DNA of 64,000 bases from Coniochaeta sp. PMI_546 (lineage: Eukaryota; Ascomycota; Sordariomycetes; Coniochaetales; Coniochaetaceae): assembly GCA_021432605.1 (NCBI GenBank), contig MU271149.1, positions 62,001 through 126,000 of the forward strand, given 5' to 3'. This document shows positions 34,101 through 43,417 of this stretch, piece by piece. The notes below the pieces were generated by a model. It ran no database searches. It was not told the DNA's origin and worked only from the letters and a program-made list of their open reading frames with translations. The translations under genes were made by a program, and so were the position numbers. Position 1 is the first letter of the stretch. Each line of letters begins with the position of its first letter.

Positions 34101-34310
34101 ATCAGGTATGGTCGAAGCTGTCAGGGGGGAGGGGCGCATGGGCCGGGTCGGATTAGTCTCGACATTGAAGGACCTGATCAGCGAGGAGACTGAATCGGAG
34201 TCCTTCTGCTGTTGGGTCCCCTGAACACTTCCGGAACCATGATGGGCCAGATGATGAGCAATGGCCCTGTAGGGCGAAGTGGGCGACGACGGGGTTCGGT
34301 TCCGCCGCAT
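31164..34310 (-). CDS. Cyclic-nucleotide-binding / F-box / leucine-rich-repeat protein
   Basis: Single-exon 1048-aa protein with an unusual order of domains. Two cNMP-binding domains lie at about 80-200 and 286-410. Each has its phosphate-binding cassette, FGEIGVLMDVPRTAT (149-163) and FGEVASLGLSEGRTAT (364-379), with the Arg that contacts the cyclic phosphate. An F-box follows at about 566-612 (LLPDDILVVVFQQLD), then AMN1/FBXL-type leucine-rich repeats from 635 to about 970, with typical LRRLNLSYCKHITDRS and LTHLYLADC units. F-box proteins recruit targets to SCF ubiquitin ligases via Skp1, with the LRRs choosing the target. The cNMP domains suggest binding could respond to cAMP or cGMP. That link is inference. 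The protein is conserved in filamentous ascomycetes as far as I know. Linkers are disordered and Ser/Pro-rich. Likely cytosolic or nuclear. Confidence 0.93.
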   Translation of the reverse strand: MRRNRTPSSPTSPYRAIAHHLAHHGSGSVQGTQQQKDSDSVSSLIRSFNVETNPTRPMRPSPLTASTIPDMPLDLVDRIRSFPLFMSAPEDFLSAIVARLKPQVHLAHEQILAEGDEARAMYWLVRGVVAVTSRDGEAVYAELKPGAFFGEIGVLMDVPRTATITARTKCMLVVLKKEDLQAELPKYPDMEKAIRQEAQERLAILKKKRQESGQTVKIPDNNGSKSAREPVPGEVSTGEVGAIQGGAVVKSKKRKSPSPGAIEDPAISGSALGSGYINVRKTLKELPLFSTLPPDILHFLGLSAEPKSYPPFTDIIRQGALGNEIYFIVRGEAEVIHETSDDSDMKRLTRSSYIRPRLKQGQYFGEVASLGLSEGRTATVRSITSVECLIIGGKALEELWKRCPPEIKSQVEETARKRYHKPDEDVEMVDIHDKPALSSVPEPSTPTEQSLPLVTFTTPSKPASPTKDESGTHQPTDPDPYLSVDMENLRNRRRNSLAPPTPATQIENSNSQSNTLRNGAKPHLPEGSPLKLQVAAPALVEDAPVPSKRARKFAQQLQSQTEDSDSLLPDDILVVVFQQLDIAELIRLRIVCSRWRRVLTESPKLCTHVNLSPFNRKVNDWSITEVLAPFIGSRPVEIDISNCFHVTDEGFQALWQTCGKNVKCWKMRSVWDVSASQILEMSDNAKGLEEVDWSNCRKVGDNLLARVVGWVVPEPAPPRESSKNVVIASSNVRTRAQRGSQHQRAEQQAQQNGAQNSGLPPPGTVIGCPSLRRLNLSYCKHITDRSMAHLAAHASNRLEYLSLTRCTSITDAGFQSWSPYRFNSLTHLYLADCTYLSDNSIIALVNAAKNLTHLDLSFCCALSDTATEVVALGLPLLRELRLAFCGSAVSDASLGCIALHLNELRGISVRGCVRVTGVGVENILEGCGRLEWLDVSQCKNLGGWLMGGGVSRWGFDDGGQFPSDSSPDRNAKQARGGKIGAGGVGGGTFGAFVTLPHSKSAAKGTGGNVNALGPGPILKPIIPPRGMSARRTRKPIRFIVQKGADGLR

Positions 34311-37300
34311 CGTGACTAGGTTGTAGCCGAACTTGGCCTCCCCCAGGTTTGGAGTGTCACGATGGGCACAGTGTGCCTCAGAAGCAATATGTGGAAGCGG
34401 TTCCCGGCTATTGCTGCTATGAAATGACGTGTATCCTGTGCCGCGCGTGTCTGTTATAACGTATATTGCGGAACGGAGCGGTCAAATGGAGATTAGGCGG
34501 GGACAATTCATGCTTGACGCAGCCGACGACGGCTTCCCCGCGCAAGGGACGTCAAGGGAAATAAAGTGTTGGGGAAGCTTGGCTTATGCTCCCACCGGGC
34601 GGTGTTTTGGTACAAGTGTCGCACAGGCACTTTCCTATCTCGATGTTTCGTGTTCAGGAGGATGCGAGATGGCCGGTGCGCCAGCGGAGGAGGCTAGAGG
34701 AGGCGAACGAGGAGAGCACTGTATGGTATGGGCTTGCAAGTGTCAGATGACGAGCTCTTCGTCGTCGATTTGGTTGAGGTCGAGCGGGCCTGAGCTCGGG
34801 AAGGCGCGTCTCCGCCGTTTGACACTTGAATAGGCACAAGATATTGCTGTCAAGCTTCGTCAAAGCATGGTTGTTGTTGTTGTACATGTGACAAGCTTGA
34901 TTTGGCGGTGGTCGCGCTGTGTAATGGACGGCCGCGGACTTGTTCGAGGTTAAGGGGCTTGGAGCAGTAACTCTACAACAATTCAAAACTGGGTTAGTCG
35001 TCAATGCCTCTTGTCTTGCTTACAGCGCAGTAGCGGAAAAAGGAACAGAAAGATGAAACAGAAAGAGCATGACAGGTGGAAGGACAGATTAGGAGATGCG
35101 ACGAGCAATAGTCCGGATGGCACTCACCAATATGATATGTGCAGTATGGTAGATTGTGGGGTAAGAGAGAGAACCTGCTCAAATTGTCAGAGGGCAGAGA
35201 GGTTGGAGAAAGGGACTTGGGGTCCTGTTACTGCTCGGGCATGGACGGACGTTGAACGAGCAGCTGCGGTTTCGAATTGGACAGCAAACAGCTGAGGGAG
35301 CTTTGCTAGAGTGAAACAAAGTTGATCAACCGGACAGCTGCTGTTGTCATGGTGGAGCACCTCTCGGATGGTCGCGTCAGAAGCTTTGTACTATTTTCCA
35401 AATACACGGCTTCCAGCTGACAGGGGCACAAGGGGGGGAGGAAATGATAAGACAGGTGAAAAGCAAGCCGCCGTACGTGTTGTAGGTGTAGGTATCCGGC
35501 AAGACAGACAGGGAGCAGTATATGTGTGAAGTATCAGTGTCGAGCGAAGTGAGTTTAAGGACAGGTTGCCGTCGCTGTGAGGTCACCGCCGGCAAGGAAG
35601 CTAAGAGGGTGGATTGGATTGAACCGATGAAGAAGACGGAGGCGGACCAGGACCCAGAAAAATACTGCATAGTACACCACCTTACCTTACACATACATAC
35701 ACTTACAGTAGTGGCACCTCGCAGAAGTCCAATTGAATGATTGAATGGGCATCCAGGATATCCACCAGCAAAGCCGACTCCATCAAGGAGCACAGACACA
35801 AGACAGTCTCTTCTGGCACTTGTACGGAGTACCGGTACAGAGCGTGTACCTCCATTCTTGCCTTGAGAGACAGACGGAGGGCACACGACACGAGAAATCG
35901 CACACTTTGTTCCTTGGTGCTTGCTCAGTACTAACCTTGCCTCTATCTACCCTTTATTCTGTCAGGCGAGGCACATAGCAGGCATGGCAGGCGTTCGTTA
36001 CATCAGGTGATGTTTGGAGGGAAAGATACATTCAAGCAGCGTCATGTCGTCTGAAGTTCTTAAAGCAAAAGCGGTACTGGAATGTGCCTGGCGTGCGTCT
36101 TTCACTCGGGGTTTCATTTGGGTTATCTCAGGCTTGAGACGATACAGAACGGGGACCAAGCGCACACTTTCCACCACTGAAGAGATCAGCATCAGATTTG
36201 AAGCCAGACTTCTATCTCAAGTCGATAAGGTATCAATCCTTTTTTCCCCTGCTGTTATTATATCGGACCTCTTTAATCTACGCTGTAAGTGTCGGAAGCC
36301 CTGCCGGGAGATATGCCACACGTTACACAAGGAGTGATGTCGCAGTAAACTGAAGTACTGCCGTTGTACGTGTACAGAGACCTGACAGCACCCCTAGCAT
36401 TCCGTTGCCATTTCCCCAGAACCCCCGCCTCAAGCTGCAACGACCCTGTTCCCTGAGTCCTTCGAGAACATTTCTAGCGCTCCGGCAGCGAGTGCACAGG
36501 CCATCCCAGTACCGGTATAGCCGCTTCTGTCTTCATGGCCCAGGCGTCCTGCATAGGTCCCTTGCACCTGCGGCACAGGTTCAGGGGCGGCAAGCCACGA
36601 TGCGGAAATATCTCCTGTGCGACATTTTTTTTCATTGCTGGTCCGTTATCTGTACCCTTTCGAGTCGGTCGAGCCGCGACGCTGGGAGGCGAAATGTTCT
36701 AGAAAACAAGGTGATTCACATGTCTCCCCGAATAAGAAAAAAAAATTTGGTCATGTCCATCATCTCCATTGGCGGCTCATTCGCGGTGATATCGGCTGTG
36801 GCTTACGCCGTGGCTGACCAGTCATGCCGAGGTCTCTACCTAGACCGGGAATTGAGTATCCGATTAGCAAGCTGTCAGTTTCTTCAGTTTCTTGTTAAAA
36901 ATCCCTCTGCTCAGCAGCCGGGCTACACGTACACTACACTATACAGCATCGAACTGTCAAGCGCAATTTATGTACCACTGGTACGGCGGTTGCGCACCTA
37001 GCTTATGGACAAGACTCATACGACTTCCTACCTTGGCAGCTTGCTCCAGAATGCCCCCCACGCTTCGACAAGACTTGACCCTGCGAGATATCACTTCGTG
37101 CGTCGGTTGGGATGGGTTTGACTTGAAGCTCATTGACCAGAAAGGAAGGTCGAGCTTATGCACTGCTAGTGAGGACATGATGGTATAGGGGCGCCGCGTC
37201 ACCGACGGTCTAATCGGGCATGATGGAGCTAACCCTAAGGATGCGGAACTAGTTTGCATTATCGGGCTATGGGAATATGGTACCACACCCAGGAACACCA

Positions 37301-37832
37301 CTTCCCTGTCCTAGGTCAGCAAGGTCACGACGCAGTACAGTTTGCGTGCGTCTGTTGCTTTGCTAGGCATGTCGCTCCCATCACACCATATCGATCTTGT
37401 CTCTACAGTGTTAGCCTGCCAGCATGGAGGCCGCAGAGGTCCATGTTTGTTCACCAACCCTCCAATCGTGTCTTTCCGCGCCTTGGCGCCTTGCTCTGCC
37501 GCTAGAGCACTTCATGATCAATGTCACTCCTTCTCTTCAGTTTCATCGAAGGGCCGGTGGGCGGTCCATGCCTGGTGGAGAGTCTTTCCAGGAAACGGCG
37601 GCATTGGAAACGCATCGACCAACTACGGTGGCTTGTTTGTGTTTGATATTCGGCCCCATTTGCTGCTACCCTCCTGTTGAAGCGCTGCATTTGGCATTTC
37701 GCGCAGTAAATAGTGCCCATGCCCTCGTATCCCTCAAATAATGTTATCCCTGACGTCCTGTCTGGGCATCGGTTGGCACCAGCAAGCCGTTTCTAGGTAG
37801 ACACATCGACGAGAAAGCCGGGGCTGCTCGAT
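34311..37832. other. 3.5-kb gene-poor region
   Basis: The first part is upstream of the F-box gene and contains long purine/pyrimidine-biased tracts (for example poly-G near 35,434 and A-rich stretches near 36,740). Frames such as plus 36405-37001 (198 aa) have an ATG but no recognisable domain or steady codon bias, so I do not call a gene. A long untranslated leader or a non-coding transcript is possible; nothing in the sequence settles it. Confidence 0.45.
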
Positions 37833-38249
37833 TCAGATGCCGCAGACTCCATAATTGCAGCTCAAGCCCTGGGAGCCATGGCAGCAAATAGACACACCGG
37901 CACAGAAGCACGAGTGAGGAGCGCTTGCTGTCTCCTTCTTGAATGCACTCCGAAACCAGTCCCAAGCAGACGCGGTACTCCTGGACGGCGATGGTGTCAC
38001 GGCGGTAGCTGTCCACATCGAATCTCGCAACCCTGACTTCTCGCCCTCGATCACCAAGTCAAAGACGGGCGGTGTGGGCTTCTTGAGGACGAATGGCGTT
38101 CGCATTGACTGTGCCTGGGGTCTTGGGTGGTGTGCTGGCCTCCCTTGGTCGACGGGTTCACTAAGGGTTACTTGCTGGCCTCGCATGGGTATTGCCAACG
38201 TAAGACTCGCCAAGGCGGCGAGGAGAAGCCGGAGGAAGAGCAGCTTCAT
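37833..38249 (-). CDS. Small secreted protein with cysteine-rich C-terminus
   Basis: Single frame of 138 aa. A clear signal peptide (1-19, MKLLFLRLLLAALASLTLA) is followed by a Pro/Ser-rich, low-complexity middle and a compact C-terminal knot with six Cys in the last 26 residues (SCFCAGVSICC, then LSCNYGVCGI). The C-X-C, CC and CxxxxC spacing looks designed for disulfides. The layout, short secreted protein with a disordered middle and Cys-rich end, fits candidate effectors or antimicrobial-type peptides of plant-associated fungi, but no named family can be assigned. It stands alone in a sparse region, which is also usual for such genes. The ATG at 38249 is the only sensible start. An intron near the 3' end cannot be excluded. 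Confidence 0.7.
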   Translation of the reverse strand: MKLLFLRLLLAALASLTLAIPMRGQQVTLSEPVDQGRPAHHPRPQAQSMRTPFVLKKPTPPVFDLVIEGEKSGLRDSMWTATAVTPSPSRSTASAWDWFRSAFKKETASAPHSCFCAGVSICCHGSQGLSCNYGVCGI

Positions 38250-39882
38250 GGTGAAAAGGACGAGATGGATGCGCCGACCCGGGCACGCTCCAATACTAGG
38301 GACTGCAGACGGACTGAGGACGTTTAAATTGTAGGTCCAACCGCTTCAGCTTATAGACGTGCTGAATTTATGGTGCTTTGTACGGTGACGATGGCCGGCC
38401 GGTAATCATGAGCTTCCCGAGTGAAGTCTGTTTCGTTAGGCACTTATGAGTCGCTGTCCTACCGCTGCGCCAAGCGAAGATGTTCGGATGAAGCAGTTGA
38501 ATGTCAAAAACAAGGAGGGAAAGTTCACGGACGCGTCTGTATGCAGCGGGTGCGGCCGCCCTGAATATGTATGAAGTCAGTAGGGTTGGAAGTAACCCGA
38601 TCACAAACACGGGATGAGGGACATGGGCTATGGACTACTGTGGCAGTTCCCAGCAGCGCCCAGGCCGACAGAATAGACTCGGAGCTCACGAGGTCGAGTA
38701 TCACCGCGAAACAAGGCCAAAGGACATAGAGGCTATTCTAAAAAGGGCCCGTGAGGAAATGGATTTGCTGTGGTAGTACTATCCATGGATATAGTGTGCC
38801 GCAGCCTATTCGCCGGCAAAAATGCCGTAGTATCGACCGTGCTCTCCGAATGGGTTCAATAGATTGCAAAGGGAGATTTAGCCCCGGTGGCTTCTTGATC
38901 AGCATACCACACTCCTGGTAGCATCCTTTCCAGTGACCAGGAGGTGCCAAGTGACGATGCGCCGCTGGTTAAATGTTTGAGGTTTAAGAGATCAGAGAAG
39001 CAGTTAAGGACCCGCGACACTGCCAGCACGATCGTATAATCCCGGCGGCTTAAAATACCTGAGACAACCACAAATAGTGACAAGAGTAAGGTAAACAGAA
39101 AGGAGAACAGAACACCGCCTCGCAGTTGCCAATGTGCTCATTAGTCCAAGACCGTGATGCCAGGTCAAACTGAGGACGAGAGGCTATCTCGTAATATTGT
39201 CCTGGACCCGGCGCAGTTCAGCAGAGGGGATTCTCTTTGATATGACAGGCTTTACCACATCTGCCACGGAGACACCAAATACCACCGAAGCGTCGTATGG
39301 ATGTAACTTGTAAGATGGTGGTGCCAGATATCCGAGAACCCCGCGGCGCTGCATATCTCGGTACGGATACACTGTACACGTACTGACTGTATAAGCCTGT
39401 GCACTAGGAAGCGCAGTCTCCGAGGAAGAGGCAGGAGAGGATTCCAAGCTTCCTGGCTTTGGCGCACGATTCTCTACACGTAGATGCCAAGACTGGCAGC
39501 GAGGAGGATATGGAATGGTGGAAAGGTGGACATCAATTGGGTTGGAAGAAGCGACCTGGAATCGGAACCGAACAGAAGAAGCCTAGATGATTTGGCACCA
39601 TCCCACTGGTCACGTGAACGAGCGGGCACTGGACTTTGGCTCCCCGTCGAAGCTTCCAGGCCAATGGAGCTTGTTAGATCTGCTCCGTGAAATCCGTTTA
39701 CCTCAGCTGCTCAGCCATTCTTCTGCTCCGGCCTTAACTCCACCTCTTGCCGATAAACGAAACGTCATTCAAGTTTGCCTTCAGCTATTCATAAAGGCGA
39801 CACGCCTCTTCACACCAAGATTTTTTACCTTTTCACCGTTGATTGATTTCTTCAAGTTACGCCGTAGATCGCATCTACCACC
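38250..39882. other. Gene-poor spacer before the mitochondrial gene
   Basis: No supported gene. A stretch on the minus strand at about 38432-38480 resembles the D-arm and CAT anticodon loop of a tRNA-Met, but the acceptor and T arms are missing. The last 300 bases are the promoter and CT-rich leader of the gene at 39883. Confidence 0.45.
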
Positions 39883-41039
39883 ATGTCGTTCACGATAACC
39901 GTCCGCCAGGGCCCTGCCCGCATGGCGTCGCGACTTCCACAGCTCACCCAGGCCGCGAGATCCGCCTTCCAACGGCCTTCAAAACCCAGCTCGATCGCCA
40001 CAATCCGGGCGTTTCATCAATCCACGCCCAAAAACACATTCTTCACCTCAAGATCCAGCTCGCTGGCATCACAAACGACAACACATGCCAAGTTCGCCAA
40101 CAGCCTAGTATCCCGCCTCACCGGCGCCAGCCGGACATACTACCAGCAGACCGCGGCTCCTCCGGCAGCAGACCAGGGCACGCTCCTGCGCAAGCTGCTG
40201 GTCGGCGGTGCCATCTTTGGTGGCACTCTTGTGGCCGTCAATGTCGTCTTCAACCGCGAGACCCGCGAGGATGGCGGCATGCCAATCTTTGAGCGCAAGT
40301 ACCTCAACAGCACATTCCTCCATACCGGCCTAGGTGTCGGCATCATTGGCTTGACCGCCTACCAGATGATCCAGAGCGGATTCGTCTACCGGATCATGGT
40401 CACCAACCCGTGGGTGTTCGCCATTGGTGGTCTGGCGTTGTCTTTTGGTACCATGCTCGGAACCCGGGCTATCGACCCTGACAAGTAAGTTGCGCGCAGT
40501 TCAATCTACCATATAACTAGGGAGAAGACAGTTACTGACATTATTTCCACAGCTACGTTCCGAAGTATGCCCTGTGGACTGCATTCAACGCCACTCAGGC
40601 CGCCTTCGTGGCACCCTTGATCGCCTTCGCCCCGAGCGCTCTCATCGCCCGCGCCGGTATCTACACTATTGCGATGATGGGCTCGATCGCGTTCGTTGGT
40701 GCCACCGCGAAGCAGGAGAAATACCTCTACATCGGCGGTCCACTGCTCGCCGGCGCTGCCATTGTGGCTGCTTCTGGCTTCGCGCCCCTGCTTCTCCCGG
40801 CCACCGCCGTTCGCACACTCGCCTTCACCGAGAACATCTGGCTCTACGGCGGTCTTGCCGTCTTTGGTGGCTTCACCCTGTACGACGTCCAGAAGGTTCT
40901 CTACCACGCGCGCCTTGCCGAGCGTGGAGTCATCAAGAAGGACCCGGTCAACGAGAGCATCAGCCTGGAGCTGGACTTCCTGAACATCTTCATTCGCATG
41001 TTGCAGATCCTGATGATGCAGCAGAACAAGAGGAAATAG
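39883..41039 (+). CDS. Mitochondrial Bax-inhibitor-1 family protein (GHITM/MICS1-like)
   Basis: Two exons, 39883-40484 and 40553-41039, encode 362 aa. The first 60 residues are rich in Arg, Ser, Thr and Gln with almost no acid (MSFTITVRQGPARMASRLPQ, FHQSTPKNTFF), a typical mitochondrial import signal. About seven membrane spans of the BI-1/TMBIM fold follow, with the conserved pattern TAFNATQAAFVAP, YLYIGGPLLAGAAIV and GGFTLYDVQKVLYHARLAE near the end, where the Asp/Lys-rich loop is a family mark. The animal relative GHITM/TMBIM5 acts at the inner membrane in cristae upkeep and Ca2+/H+ exchange. A similar place is likely here; the exact role is inference. The intron has a GTAAGT donor and joins DPDNYVPKYALW in frame. 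Its 3' end faces the MsrA gene 480 bp away. Confidence 0.93.
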
Positions 41040-41518
41040 ATAGGATAATAGACACGAATCAGGGGCTGTAATGATATGGAGGAGAAGGCGTCGAATTGAT
41101 ATCCAATGAGTGGTCGGTGAGGAAAACGGGTGAGACGAGAACGGTGGACCCGAGTTTCCGGCAGCAATGTGCCGCCCGGGACTCACTACGCAAGGCGGAC
41201 AGATGATCTCCACTCTTGATAAGTCTTACCGCAGAGACAGTCGGTCTTTCAAAGATTTGATTGTTCCTGGTCTCCAAGCACTTACGGAGCACAGTTACTG
41301 TACGAGTAAGGAGCTAACACCCATGTGATTTGGTGATATGCAGGGGAAAAGACAAGGTCAGGCTTTTGTAGAGAAGATTGAATAAAATATAAACATTTTA
41401 AAGTTACAAAGGTATCACAGCAGATCACTTATCAACAGCCCCTCCGTGGTATTTTCCTATCCCATCACACCTTCGGCCGTGTCCTCTCATCCACCTCTGC
41501 CGCCTGCCCCCCCTGGCG
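41040..41518. other. Intergenic region between convergent genes
   Basis: 3' regions of the Bax-inhibitor-family gene and the MsrA gene. An AATAAAATATAAAC stretch near 41380-41395 could serve polyadenylation of the plus-strand gene. Nothing else seen. Confidence 0.5.
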
Positions 41519-42226
41519 TCATTTCAAGTCGGGAAACTTCCTTAGATAGTGACTGGGGCACTCGTACCCAGACGGGTTCTTGTCGAGGTACAGCTGGTGG
41601 TAGTTCTCGGCATCCCACCATTGGCCGGCGGGCAGGATCTCGGTGACGACCTTGCCGCCCCACCACTGCTCGTTCACCTTCTTGGTGATCTCCCTTGCGA
41701 CGCGCTCCTGCTCCGCGTCGTGGTAGAATATGCCGCTGCGGTACTGGCTGCCGCGGTCAGGGCCTTGTTGGTTGAGCGTGGTCGGGTCGTGCATGCGATA
41801 GAAGAACTCGAGGAGCTGGCTATAGGTGATCTTGGTCGGGTCGTAGACGAGCTGTGTTGCTTCGGCGTCTTTGGAGCACAGGCACTGTCAGTTACACACA
41901 ATCTTCCGCAACAGGGAGTAAGGTATAGATAGCATAGACAGCTACTCACGTCCTGTAGTCCCAGAGCACACAGCGCGGTACGACGGGTTCGACGTGTCTC
42001 CTCCGATGTATCCGACTCGGGCATCATACAGTCCCTTGCCGCCAAAGTGCTTCCGGTACAAGTGCTCGACACCCCAGAAGCAGCCGGCCGCGATGGTGGC
42101 CTTCTCGGCGCCTTCGGGGATCGCCGCAGCTGCCGCTCCGTTGGCGCCCGTTGAGACGCCCATTTGTGTCGACGAGGTGAAAGGGCGCAATAGCCTCGAG
42201 ACGAACGATGGTCCGGAGAAGGACAT
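41519..42226 (-). CDS. msrA: Peptide-methionine (S)-S-oxide reductase, MsrA
   Basis: Two exons, 42226-41950 and 41868-41519, encode 208 aa. MsrA reduces the S form of methionine sulfoxide in proteins or free, using thioredoxin. The catalytic Cys49 lies in AAGCFWGVEH; further marks are VGYIGGDTSNPSY, CSGTTGHAEATQLVYDP (joined by the intron) and GSQYRSGIFYHDAEQ. A C-terminal GYECPSH Cys may resolve the disulfide. The family core starts near residue 38; the first 21 residues (PSFVSRLLRPFTSSTQ) are basic and hydroxylated like a mitochondrial import signal, and a second in-frame Met at 22 could start a cytosolic form. Divergent from the Nudix gene with about 0.5 kb between them. Confidence in function is very high; dual targeting is inference. 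Confidence 0.95.
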
Positions 42227-42766
42227 CGTAGATTATGTATTAGAGATTGCGCAATCGCAACAGTGGATTGGAACGAGTCGCTAGTGTTGGTAGTGGGGTC
42301 GCGCGCTGTGGTGGTTTGGCGGGATGCGCAAGGTAAGGTAATTGATTGAGTCTCACGATAGGTACGCAATGCTAGGCGAGGTATCTGCTTCACGAACAAG
42401 TGTATCACCAATAATGGCTGTTGTCAATAGCATGCATCCAGCGCGACCTAGAGAGGAAGACGGGCTTTATATCTGTTATGTCTTAGTGGTCAGTGATCTT
42501 ACAATCGTGACGTCTACACTTTCGAAACCGTTGACAAATGCAGGGACCGAATTAAGCATTCCGAGCTCGCCACAGATACTAAAAGCACCATAGTAATCAT
42601 CAATCTACCTACCCCACGTCCTTCGCAAGCCGCCGCTAGCGCCCGACGTCCGCGCGTTGCCGGTGCTTGATTCCAAATGTCTCGGCTCGGCTTCAGGTTC
42701 CAGGCACTGAGCGTGACAAAACAAACAACACTATTCTTAGTCCTCGGGAGGGATAATTTGACAGGA
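42227..42766. promoter_or_regulatory. Shared promoter region of MsrA and Nudix genes
   Basis: 540 bases between two divergent oxidative-damage genes, so the promoter elements of both must lie here or overlap. The Nudix frame is open back to an ATG at 42677. I could not pick out a convincing Yap1-type TTASTAA site by eye. Confidence 0.5.
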
Positions 42767-43417
42767 ATGGCTGCCTCAACCTCAATTGCATCCCGACAGG
42801 TGAGAGTTGGTGTAGCCGCTGTCATAATCGGCGCCGATGGCCGAATGATTCTCGGCCGAAGAAAGGGAAGTCTCGGGGCTGGTGAGTCATTCCTGGATCG
42901 ATAGTAGAGTGATCAAGTTTGTTATTTGTATTTTCTCAGACGTCTGACGGTATGATGGCGGCTCATAGGGCAATGGGGCTTCCCCGGAGGCCATCTCGAG
43001 TTTGGAGAATCCTACTTTGAGTGTGCCGAGCGAGAAGCTCTTGAAGAGACTGGTCTGAAGATCAAGGCAACCAAGGTCCTTGCCATTGCGAGCAGCGTCT
43101 TCGACTCCGAGCATCACTACATCACCATCTTTGTGCAATGCAAGCAAGAGAATCCCAACGACCAGCCACAAGTGAGTAGTCATTGCCCTGAGGAAGGAGA
43201 GAGAGACCCCCACGTATCCTGCCGCAGGCAAGAGATCCCTAGGCGCCCGGTTAACACACCAGTAAAGGTTTTGGAGCCCGAGAAATGCCATGGTTGGGAA
43301 CTCATGTCGTGGGATGATTTGAGGAGCATCGTGGCGCAGGGACAAGAAGACCTATTTCTGCCCATTGTGAATCTGCTCCTGGAAACCCCAAATTCGGAAC
43401 GCTTGATCAAGGACTAG
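42767..43417 (+). CDS. Nudix hydrolase (NUDT15/MTH1-like)
   Basis: Three exons, 42767-42881, 42969-43171 and 43268-43417, encode 155 aa. The complete Nudix box GX5EX7REXXEEXG is formed by Gly46, Glu52, Arg60-Glu61, Glu64-Glu65 and Gly67, after splicing of the first intron. The opening VRVGVAAVIIGADGRMILGR and GQWGFPGGHLEFGE are typical of the small cytosolic NUDT15-like group, which hydrolyses oxidised or modified nucleoside triphosphates. The last acceptor must be the AAG before 43268, since the nearer CAG would bring a TAA into frame. An ATG at 42677, in frame, would add 30 residues with a basic, hydrophobic character like a mitochondrial signal; I chose 42767 because the family normally starts just before VRVG. 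It is head-to-head with MsrA. Confidence 0.88.

Noticed and set aside
36405-37001. 198-aa open frame on the plus strand
   Set aside because: No recognisable domain, uneven codon use and mixed composition; likely chance in a gene-poor stretch.
38432-38480. tRNA-Met-like sequence on the minus strand (GGCGCAGCGGTAGGAC followed by CTCATAA)
   Set aside because: Resembles the D arm and anticodon loop of tRNA-Met, but the acceptor and T arms are absent and the anticodon stem pairs poorly. At most a tRNA relic.
39184-39447. 87-aa minus-strand frame
   Set aside because: Begins at a TTG rather than ATG and has no recognisable features.
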